A stretch of 59,059 bases of DNA, taken from assembly GCA_013791785.1 (NCBI GenBank), contig VMTD01000041.1, positions 1 through 59,059 of the forward strand, in the 5' to 3' direction. The notes beneath the pieces were generated by a model that worked only from the letters and a program-made list of their open reading frames with translations, was not told where the DNA came from and did no database searches. Positions 54,140 through 59,059 of this stretch are shown piece by piece; the first letter of the stretch is position 1, and each line of letters starts with the position of its first letter. The translations under genes and the position numbers were made by a program. Source of the stretch: Methanobacteriota archaeon (GTDB lineage: Archaea; Thermoplasmatota; Thermoplasmata; SG8-5).

Positions 54140-54262
54140 CTCAAGAATTGTTTTCTCAGGTAAAGCACATTTCCGTTCCGGTGGTTTTCACCCACCTTTA
54201 CTGCATAAATGCCGAGAAAGCCCAGCCCTGAGGGTCTGAGATGAATCGGCATCGACAGTAAA
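54140..54262 (+). ncRNA. Candidate small RNA (H/ACA-like or orphan structured RNA)
   Basis: Starts about 25 nt after the orphan TATA box. Hairpin 1: CAGGTAAAG...CTTTACTG pairs around an inner stem GGTGG/CCACC. Hairpin 2: ATGCCGA / TCGGCAT (7 bp) encloses CAGCCC-TGA-GGGTCTG and is followed by CGACAG, so an ACA lies at the position expected of an archaeal H/ACA guide. No ORF. The H/ACA reading is tentative because the kink-turn is not clearly matched. Confidence 0.35.
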
Positions 54263-54279
54263 AACGTTGGAGATCGCCA

Positions 54280-54366
54280 TGCTCATATGCATGACCTGCC
54301 ATGCATCGTGCTCATATGCATGACCTGCCATGCATCGTGCTCATATGCATGACCTGCCATGCATCG
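54280..54366 (-). repeat. 29-nt tandem repeat, three perfect units
   Basis: Units 54280-54308, 54309-54337 and 54338-54366 are identical; each contains TCATATGCATGACC and GCCATGCATCG. Part of the M arrangement. No unique spacer separates them, so not CRISPR. Confidence 0.85.
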
Positions 54367-54379
54367 TCCAATCTATTGC

Positions 54380-54486
54380 GCATGAAATCAAAGCCATTTG
54401 GCTTTGATAAATCAGGTGCATGGCCCCCTGGGTAAACTTCCAGCCCTGGCAACAAACGCCAGCCTCTTTAGGGGCTGGTAGTTTAC
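54380..54486 (-). repeat. M/K-family element, copy K3 with linked hairpin
   Basis: Reverse orientation. K part 54432-54486 (GTAAACT / AGTTTAC outer stem, hairpins A and B), then hairpin ATCAAAGCC-ATTT-GGCTTTGAT near 54388-54409 and the 29-nt units. Same order as K2 at 16455. Confidence 0.85.
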
Positions 54487-54885
54487 ATAATGCATCCACT
54501 CAAGATAAGGCAACCAGAGCATCAGAGAACCGGCAATTGCGACAGCCAGCATCTGGTAATCGCTCACATGCGCAGTTCCAAATCCCTTACCCCCGTCCAG
54601 GAATTTATCTTCCGGAACCAGCGTATCATTTTTAACACTGATATTGCCTTCTGGCAATGATTGCATGAGCGTTATGTTCCCGACTCCGTTGGGCATGTTG
54701 CAAGAGGTATTGTCGCCGGCATTGAGATTCATGAAAAAAGTATCATTGAACGTAATGTTGCCGGTGCCGAATCCCAGATATGTATCGTTTGCCTCGGCAC
54801 GGAGGCCGAATTCCGCACCCCTGTCCATGCTGCATTGGCTGAAAAGGAGAAGTGCGGCTAATGATATACTGATTATCAAAACATT
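54412..54885 (-). CDS. Hypothetical secreted or membrane protein, 3' end replaced by a K element
   Basis: 157 aa from ATG 54885. N-terminal hydrophobic stretch (VLIISISLAALLLFS), a polar region with many Asn, then a second hydrophobic segment (MLAVAIAGSLMLWLPYLEWM). The last 25 residues (NYQPLKRLAFVARAGSLPRG...) are coded by the K3 element, so the natural 3' end is lost. A TATA-like AATATTAC lies about 28 nt upstream. Family not recognised. The ORF track gives a longer version starting at 54978. Confidence 0.45.
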   Translation of the reverse strand, partial: NVLIISISLAALLLFSQCSMDRGAEFGLRAEANDTYLGFGTGNITFNDTFFMNLNAGDNTSCNMPNGVGNITLMQSLPEGNISVKNDTLVPEDKFLDGGKGFGTAHVSDYQMLAVAIAGSLMLWLPYLEWMHYVNYQPLKRLAFVARAGSLPRGPCT

Positions 54886-55068
54886 CATAATTTTCAGCAA
54901 CACAAGTAATATTACGCATGAGAAGTAAATAAAAGGGCTGAGCCAGATGTTGATAATGAGAATCACATATGATAACACATTCCAACCGCAATGGATGCAT
55001 GATATTCCAAGGTGGCCTCTGTCTTTCCCGATAATACAGGTCCATTCAGATTGGCATTCTCACATCAA

Positions 55069-55092
55069 CATGCCCTGCCTGTGAGGACAGGG
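55069..55092 (+). repeat. P-family hairpin, copy P-H
   Basis: CATG then CCCTGCCTGTGAGGACAGGG; a lone GC hairpin of the P family. Confidence 0.6.
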
Positions 55093-55240
55093 GTTTATAC
55101 TAATCTGGCATCAAGTGATTTGGCGTAGCGGAGAAGTGCCCTATAATCATTGGTATAATGTAAAGGGATGGCCTGTAAAATTGGACTGACCCCCTTTTAA
55201 TGGACAATTTGAATAGAGAGTATTTGATATGAGGTGAAAT

Positions 55241-55573
55241 ATGACAAAAGCTAGGATTAATTACACAAAAGAGTTCAAATTGGCTATTTTGTCCCAGGTT
55301 GAATCTGGAATCCCAGTGGCCCAGGTTGCCCGTGAGAACGGGCTACATTCTGCACTGGTATTCCGCTGGAAGAAGGAATTCATGGATAATCCGGAGAAGG
55401 CATTCACTGGCTCTGGGCATCCGTACAAGGACCAGGCCAGGGTAGCCGAGTTGGAACGAACCATTGGCCGTCTTTACGCGGAGAACGAATTCCTAAAAAA
55501 AACTTTGAAGACAATGAACGAGCGAGTCGAGGAAGAAAAACGGAAATCACAAAGCAGGAGAAATACCAAATGA
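55241..55573 (+). CDS. IS3 transposase OrfA (helix-turn-helix)
   Basis: 110 aa. N-terminal helix-turn-helix (RINYTKEFKLAILSQVESGIPVAQVARENGLHSALVFRWKKEF) that binds the element ends, then a leucine-rich coiled coil (VAELERTIGRLYAENEFLKKTL). An A8 run at 55495-55502 lies near the end, and its stop overlaps the orfB ATG (ATGA). The reading frame of OrfB is already open from the A8 run, so a -1 slip there gives an OrfAB fusion. Confidence 0.9.
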   Translation: MTKARINYTKEFKLAILSQVESGIPVAQVARENGLHSALVFRWKKEFMDNPEKAFTGSGHPYKDQARVAELERTIGRLYAENEFLKKTLKTMNERVEEEKRKSQSRRNTK

Positions 55574-56439
55574 TCTGGGATAACCAGCGTTTTCCAGCCC
55601 CTGTGCCAGCCAAGGAATCAGCACGCTTGATGAATGTCAGCAAGAGCGGCTATTATGCCTGGGCCAGAAACAATGGGTATGATAGTCGTGAAGCCAGGGA
55701 CAGGCCAGTTGTCGAGGATATGATGAAAATAATCCATGAATTTCCTGGCTACGGATACCGTAGAATAGCCAGGCAATTGAAAAAGCAGGGAAATACTGTG
55801 AATCACAAACGTGTTCTGCGCCTGATGCGCGAGAACAATCTACAGTTCAGGCGCAAGAAGTTCTCGCCAATAACGACAGATTCTGAGCACAATAATCCAG
55901 TGTACCCAAACCTGCTTTGCGGCCTCAAAACAGAGAGGCCGAACCAGGTCTGGGCTGCTGATTTTACGTACATTCAGCTCGGCAAGGAGTATGTGTATCT
56001 GGCTGTTGAACTGGACATCCATACAAGATGCTGCATTGGCTGGTCTTTGAGCCGAAGTTTGAGCACAGAAACAGCACTGGATGCCCTGCAAATGGCACTG
56101 TATAATCGCCAGGATGATGATATCAGCGGTCTGATTCACCATTCAGACCGGGGAACGCAATACACTTCTTTTGCGTTCACCCAGTGCCTCAGGGATCATG
56201 GCATCCAGATAAGTAATTCCAGGAAAGCAGTTCCAACAGATAATGCGTACGCTGAAAGCTTTTTCAAGACGCTGAAATACGAGGAGGTTTACTTGAACGA
56301 ATATGAAACATTTGAGGATGCCTGGGACAATATCCAGGCATTCATTGAGGGCGTGTACAACAGCAAAAGAATGCATTCTGGACTCGGATATCTTTCACCG
56401 AAAGAATTCGAGCAGAAATTGAAAGGAGAAATTATATAA
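55570..56439 (+). CDS. IS3 transposase OrfB (DDE integrase)
   Basis: 289 aa. HTH_21-like start (KESARLMNVSKSGYYAW), then an rve integrase core. Catalytic triad visible: Asp in QVWAADFTYIQL, Asp in LIHHSDRGTQYTS, and Glu in NAYAESFFKTLKYEEVY with 35-residue D-E spacing. Together with OrfA it moves the element by a circular intermediate. No stop codons interrupt the frame, so the element may be active. Confidence 0.92.
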   Translation: MIWDNQRFPAPVPAKESARLMNVSKSGYYAWARNNGYDSREARDRPVVEDMMKIIHEFPGYGYRRIARQLKKQGNTVNHKRVLRLMRENNLQFRRKKFSPITTDSEHNNPVYPNLLCGLKTERPNQVWAADFTYIQLGKEYVYLAVELDIHTRCCIGWSLSRSLSTETALDALQMALYNRQDDDISGLIHHSDRGTQYTSFAFTQCLRDHGIQISNSRKAVPTDNAYAESFFKTLKYEEVYLNEYETFEDAWDNIQAFIEGVYNSKRMHSGLGYLSPKEFEQKLKGEII

Positions 56440-56499
56440 TGTCTCGATTCTTAGAGTCCACTATGAGGGGGGCAGTCCAATCCGTAAGGTAAAAATTCC

Positions 56500-56883
56500 A
56501 TGATTCGTCAGCATACTAATAAAATAAAGATTGAGATTTACATAGCCTATACGAAGGGATATATCATTGGCAAGAATGTTAAAATGGGATTTTTTCACGG
56601 TGCCGACATATATGCTTCATATTCCAATAGATGCTTTTCGGAACTTTCCGAGAAGGAACGTGAATTCATTAACAAATTCAAACATTTGGAAAATGAAGAT
56701 TCCATTGAAATAAAAATCTACGACACGACCCGCACACTTCATGCTTTTAGAGCGTTCATTAATGGCATATGGAAAATGCCAGCAGCAAAAATCGGTAGAT
56801 ATTTATTGCTTGAAAATACCCAAGAAGCCGAAATAAATTACGCAATCGAGATGACAGCCCGAGGATATAAATCTCCCAAATGA
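56500..56883 (+). CDS. Hypothetical 127-aa protein beside the IS3 end
   Basis: 127 aa, not recognised. Begins 19 bp after the IS right end; the original promoter or 5' end may have been lost to the insertion. Moderately AT-rich. Contains DSIEIKIYDTTRTLHAFRAFINGIWKMPAAKIG and a short acidic helix (LSEKEREFINKFKHLEN). No signal peptide or catalytic motif visible. Confidence 0.45.
   Translation: MIRQHTNKIKIEIYIAYTKGYIIGKNVKMGFFHGADIYASYSNRCFSELSEKEREFINKFKHLENEDSIEIKIYDTTRTLHAFRAFINGIWKMPAAKIGRYLLLENTQEAEINYAIEMTARGYKSPK
56863..56873 (+). promoter_or_regulatory. TATA box inside the end of the 127-aa gene
   Basis: GGATATAAATC, about 25-30 nt before the candidate RNA at 56893. Confidence 0.45.
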
Positions 56884-56892
56884 TTGGCTCAA

Positions 56893-57193
56893 ACATTTTG
56901 AAAACGGAAGGGCGGGAGTCCGTAGCCAGACCGTGGGGGCGTGACGCAGCGCAGACCTGGAGCGAGAACAAATTCGCTTCGACGCCAGCGACCCGTGATG
57001 CCCCGCTCGGAGAAATCCGTCCTAGAAACGACGTGTGCCTGACACTGCTCAGGATTTCGACGAGTTCGAGGAAACTATCTCCGATGTAGGATCCATGCCT
57101 GGAAACTACTCAATTCCGAGAATCTGAGGTCCAACCGAAGGACGGGGAGCAGGGACGAAAGGTATTTACAGCACCTTTCGCATTCACATTTTT
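56893..57193 (+). ncRNA. Candidate structured RNA of about 300 nt
   Basis: No ORF. Nested pairing GGGGC...GCCCC, CTGG...CCAG and AGCGA...TCGCT near 56930-57010; GTCC-AACCGAA-GGAC near 57130; a perfect 8-bp hairpin CGAAAGGT / ACCTTTCG (57156-57180) followed by a short T run, terminator-like. Length suits RNase P or SRP RNA, but I cannot match their conserved core motifs. Confidence 0.35.
57156..57193 (+). terminator. Terminator-like hairpin
   Basis: CGAAAGGT-ATTTACAGC-ACCTTTCG followed within 10 nt by TTTTT. Confidence 0.5.
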
Positions 57194-57233
57194 CTAAACA
57201 AATGGTGCATTTTGCAATCTTCAACTGTCAAAC

Positions 57234-57253
57234 CTCGCCTGTCAGGGCGGGGT
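57234..57253 (+). repeat. P-family hairpin, copy P-I
   Basis: CCTCGCCTGTCAGGGCGGGG, lone hairpin; the loop differs (GTCA) from the common GTGA. Confidence 0.6.
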
Positions 57254-57290
57254 GACAACGGCACCCAGTCTCGTCATAGTATGCCATACA

Positions 57291-57986
57291 TCACAAAAAC
57301 CAGGGCAATATGCTGATGCTGAATACCCGGTTGGCCCCGTGGAGGAGCCAGGCTCCGGCCAGATTCTTTGATTTGTGAACTATCACCGCGGTAAGAACTC
57401 CCTGGACGATGGCCGATACCATTCCCAGGCCCCAAAAGTGTTGGGGATGCATCAGGACAAAGCTCATTATAGATGTGACATAGGCCACACGAACGTCCGT
57501 AACCTTCCACAGGTAGAGGAACAATATTCCCCTGAAGAAAAATTCCTCGGTGAAGGATTCGACAAACATGATGCCACTGTGGAGATTATCTCCGGGCGGG
57601 TAGGACCTGCCAAGCAGAATCGAGACAATGGCGTCGGTTGCCAGCATCAGAGGTATGAAGATAGCGCAAAGCAGCAGGCTCTTTTCCATTCCTTTTTTCC
57701 GGACACCGAAGTCGGGCAATATTTTACTGGTTTTCTTATCCTTCAGATACCAATAAAAGATACCTAGCGGTAGGAAAACAAAAAGCACAAATTTCCAGAA
57801 AATGTACCCGAAAAACGGAAAGTCCAGATTCCAGGCAAGCGGTTCATACAGAATAACAATCAATAGCATGATTATTATAATCAGCCAGATATCTTTCAGG
57901 CTTTCTTTCTTCCATTTCCGGCAGTATACCAATGGAATTATCATCGGAATTAGCATGGGCCAGAGGAAGAAGGTTATCATTTTCAT
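57291..57986 (-). CDS. CPBP/CAAX-type intramembrane protease
   Basis: 231 aa, about 6-7 hydrophobic segments. The family signature TEEFFFRGILFLYLW (EExxxR) is near residue 142; the second motif FVLMHPQHFWG holds a His, and the third NLAGAWLLHGANR another. These are the zinc or catalytic residues of CPBP (Rce1-like) proteases, some of which act in immunity or peptide maturation. It stands alone among repeats and an IS, so its partner is not evident. A prenylated substrate is not indicated. Confidence 0.85.
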   Translation of the reverse strand: MKMITFFLWPMLIPMIIPLVYCRKWKKESLKDIWLIIIIMLLIVILYEPLAWNLDFPFFGYIFWKFVLFVFLPLGIFYWYLKDKKTSKILPDFGVRKKGMEKSLLLCAIFIPLMLATDAIVSILLGRSYPPGDNLHSGIMFVESFTEEFFFRGILFLYLWKVTDVRVAYVTSIMSFVLMHPQHFWGLGMVSAIVQGVLTAVIVHKSKNLAGAWLLHGANRVFSISILPWFL

Positions 57987-58143
57987 TCACCGCATTGGGA
58001 ATTGGGCACATTACCTGGGCTGAAGGTGCTAGTCCCCGAAGGAAATGGGAAAACGATGTAATAAGGGTTTCGGGGGAGAAGAGCGGGGTGGCTGGAAGGA
58101 GCGCTGGAGGTGGTTGGTCGGGACTGGATACAGAACCGGGGAG

Positions 58144-58319
58144 GTTGGAACCAGCTCCGTGGCCGGGTTGAGCGTCGATTTAAACACCCCCCTGCCCTCA
58201 CAGGCAGGGCACCAGAAGGATGATTACGGGAATCGTGTCACACGCCATCGAATTTTTCAAATTCGATGGCGAATACCCCGCCCTCCAGATAACATGAGAA
58301 GCGATTCAGACGGGGCATG
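58144..58319 (-). repeat. P-family hairpin element, copy P-D
   Basis: Reverse orientation. Ends CGGGGCATG; first hairpin with a long loop as in P-A; AT hairpin CATCGAATT / AATTCGATG; ATCGTGTCACACG; CCCTGCCCTCACAGGCAGGG; TTTAAATCG; GAACCAGC-type tail. Confidence 0.75.
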
Positions 58320-58387
58320 ATGGAAGAGGCTGGGACCAGCTTCGTAGCCGGGGAAGTTGGAACCATTGAGAGGGTTGCGATTAGTAA

Positions 58388-58400
58388 GTTTTAATATATG
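58388..58400 (+). promoter_or_regulatory. TATA box of tRNA-Thr
   Basis: GTTTTAATATATG, about 40 nt before the mature tRNA 5' end. Confidence 0.6.
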
Positions 58401-58434
58401 TGTCCAATTAACCCTCTCATCCCACAATCATAAA

Positions 58435-58508
58435 GCCACTGTGGCATAGCCTGGTAGCGCGGCTGATTCGTAATCAGCAGGCCGAGGGTTCAAATCCCTT
58501 CAGTGGCT
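58435..58508 (+). tRNA. tRNA-Thr (CGT anticodon)
   Basis: 74 nt. Acceptor GCCACTG / CAGTGGC with discriminator T (U73, normal for archaeal tRNA-Thr); anticodon arm GCTGA-TTCGTAA-TCAGC gives anticodon CGT, reading ACG; T arm GAGGG-TTCAAAT-CCCTT. CCA is not encoded. No intron. Confidence 0.95.
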
Positions 58509-58531
58509 CTATAATTATTTTATAGCACACG

Positions 58532-58557
58532 GAGCCGCTGAAGCACTTCAGTGGCTC
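58532..58557 (+). repeat. tRNA-3'-end hairpin, copy 1
   Basis: GAGCCGCTGAAG-CA-CTTCAGTGGCTC. The right arm repeats the tRNA-Thr 3' end (CTTCAGTGGCTCT). Followed by CTATTTTTA, so it could terminate transcription. Confidence 0.7.
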
Positions 58558-58581
58558 TCTATTTTTACCCCTAAATCCCCG

Positions 58582-58608
58582 GAGACGCTGAAGCTCTTCA
58601 GTGGCTTC
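58582..58608 (+). repeat. tRNA-3'-end hairpin, copy 2
   Basis: GAGACGCTGAAG-CT-CTTCAGTGGCTTC, followed by AACTTTTTA; CTATTTTTACCCCTAAA-like runs follow both copies. Confidence 0.65.
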
Positions 58609-58670
58609 AACTTTTTACCCCTAAAAAATTGTTTGGCCACGAGGCCCTTTGATATTTTTCCGGCCTCAGA

Positions 58671-58769
58671 CCCTGCCCTCACAGGCAGGGCTTGGATTGA
58701 TTTATGCAATTGGTGTTGTCACTCGCTAACACATCGCTGCCAGTACCCCGCCCTTACAGACGGGGCATG
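58671..58769 (-). repeat. P-family hairpin element, copy P-F
   Basis: CCCTGCCCTCACAGGCAGGG, GATTTATGCAATTGGTGTTG (shared with P-E), CCCCGCCCTTACAGACGGGG, CATG. Both arms of the last hairpin differ from P-E (CCTCACAGG to CCTTACAGA). Confidence 0.75.
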
Positions 58770-58801
58770 TTGTTGTTAAATTGTCTTGTTACCACATTGG
58801 A

Positions 58802-58823
58802 GCCACTGGAGCACTCCAGTGGC
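58802..58823 (+). repeat. tRNA-3'-end hairpin, copy 3
   Basis: GCCACTGGAG-CA-CTCCAGTGGC, a perfect 10-bp stem. The left arm repeats the tRNA 5' acceptor GCCACTG and the right arm CAGTGGC, so it mimics the acceptor stem. Confidence 0.7.
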
Positions 58824-58912
58824 GCATTCTGAAACCAAATGTCCAATTCAACCACCCTATGTCCCATCATTCGCAGAAACCATAATATATACGAATAATG
58901 ATTATCATTCAA

Positions 58913-59059
58913 GTAAACTACCAGCCCCTAAAGTGGCTGGCGTTACCGCTTGAAGGTATTGCTAGCGGATTCGGGGCTGGAACTTTACCATAATAAGTTG
59001 CATGCCTGAACAATCGAAGCCTGGTGACTTCGATTTACTTTGATTGCATTAGTACGGCA
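58913..59059 (+). repeat. K/M-family element, copy K4 (runs to window edge)
   Basis: Outer stem GTAAACTACCAGCCCC / GGGGCTGGAACTTTAC; hairpin A CCAGCC..GGCTGG; hairpin B is a different sequence (CCGCT..AGCGG) that still pairs. Then CATGCC and hairpin ATCGAAG / CTTCGAT, where K2 and K3 have ATCAAAG / CTTTGAT: a compensatory base change. Confidence 0.8.

Larger units (their letters stand above)
55180..56481 (+). mobile_element. IS3-family insertion sequence, apparently intact
   Basis: Terminal inverted repeats: left ATTGGACTGACCCCC ... TGGAC, right GTCCA ... GGGGGGCAGTCCAAT. Length about 1.3 kb, with two overlapping transposase frames in the usual -1 arrangement. No target duplication is visible beside the ends. 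Confidence 0.9.

Noticed and set aside
54280-54366. 29-nt tandem repeats as a CRISPR array
   Set aside because: Units are directly adjacent with no unique spacers, and no cas genes are in the window.
55174-56486. Target-site duplication of the IS3 element
   Set aside because: The bases beside the two ends do not match at 3-5 bp for any choice of boundary.
56893-57193. Firm call of RNase P or SRP RNA
   Set aside because: Length is suitable, but the conserved core sequences could not be matched by eye; left as an unassigned candidate.
58045-58320. 91-aa ORF and similar short ORFs in the terminal region
   Set aside because: Composed of P-element hairpins; no start signal or domain.

Overview
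The window looks archaeal, most likely a mesophilic, anaerobic member of the Thermoplasmatota or a nearby euryarchaeal lineage. The archaeal signs are the primase small subunit PriS, the archaeal-type GlyRS and TrpRS, a tRNA-Thr with U73, a PhoU protein fused to an AbrB-type DNA-binding domain, DUF835/V4R and FG-GAP proteins, and many genes whose start codon lies about 24-30 nt after a TATA box (leaderless transcripts). The anaerobic class III ribonucleotide reductase fits an anaerobe. The lineage is inferred from gene content only; no search was run.

Layout. 0.1-8.6 kb: UbiA-type prenyltransferase, then an operon (amidohydrolase, CBS protein, GlyRS, asparagine-synthase-like protein), then an operon of two Rab/Ras-like GTPases with a V4R-DUF835 protein, then two paralogous small membrane proteins. 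8.6-16.5 kb: CysRS, a hairpin-rich repeat region, SCP2-like protein, RNase HII, a polytopic membrane protein and a gluconeogenic operon (FBPase, aldolase, triosephosphate isomerase) whose last gene carries an in-frame TGA. 16.7-29.6 kb: metallophosphoesterase and a phosphate block (PhoU, PstB, a fused PstC-PstA, PstS; divergently an ABC locus with a permease/ATPase fusion, an ATPase with an Asp/His run, and a PhoU-like protein; then AbrB-PhoU). An AT-rich restriction-modification islet lies inside this block between two direct copies of a hairpin repeat. 29.6-40.2 kb: S2P-type protease, a third GTPase, a 1023-aa secreted/membrane protein with a cytoplasmic tail, a 930-aa FG-GAP protein, a flippase. 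40-46.8 kb: glycosyltransferase, winged-helix regulator, TrpRS, UDP-GlcNAc epimerase, NadA, PriS. 46.8-47.5 kb is an AT-rich gene-free stretch. 47.5-54.1 kb: zinc-ribbon protein, RlmE, a putative regulator, NrdD, PGK. 54-59 kb is a repeat-rich accessory end with an IS3 element, candidate RNAs, a CPBP protease and tRNA-Thr.

The most striking feature is a set of unrelated intergenic repeat families, named J, K, L, P and M here. J elements (six copies of AT-rich heptamer arms around a conserved core) sit immediately upstream of promoters. All five complete copies have the same end facing the promoter, 17-27 bp from the TATA box. K elements (multi-hairpin palindromes with preserved pairing) mostly follow gene 3' ends in sense orientation; two supply the stop codon. 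P elements (GC hairpins ending in CATG) are spread over gene-poor stretches and flank the restriction-modification islet. L is an 85-nt structured repeat in two near-identical copies. M is K plus a second hairpin and 29-nt tandem units.

The best functional candidate is the GTPase operon. It places two Rab-like GTPases in translational proximity to a protein with a V4R domain, the family regarded as related to the TRAPP subunit Bet3. A third GTPase with the same C-terminal extension lies beside a membrane protein whose tail resembles a longin/roadblock-type domain.
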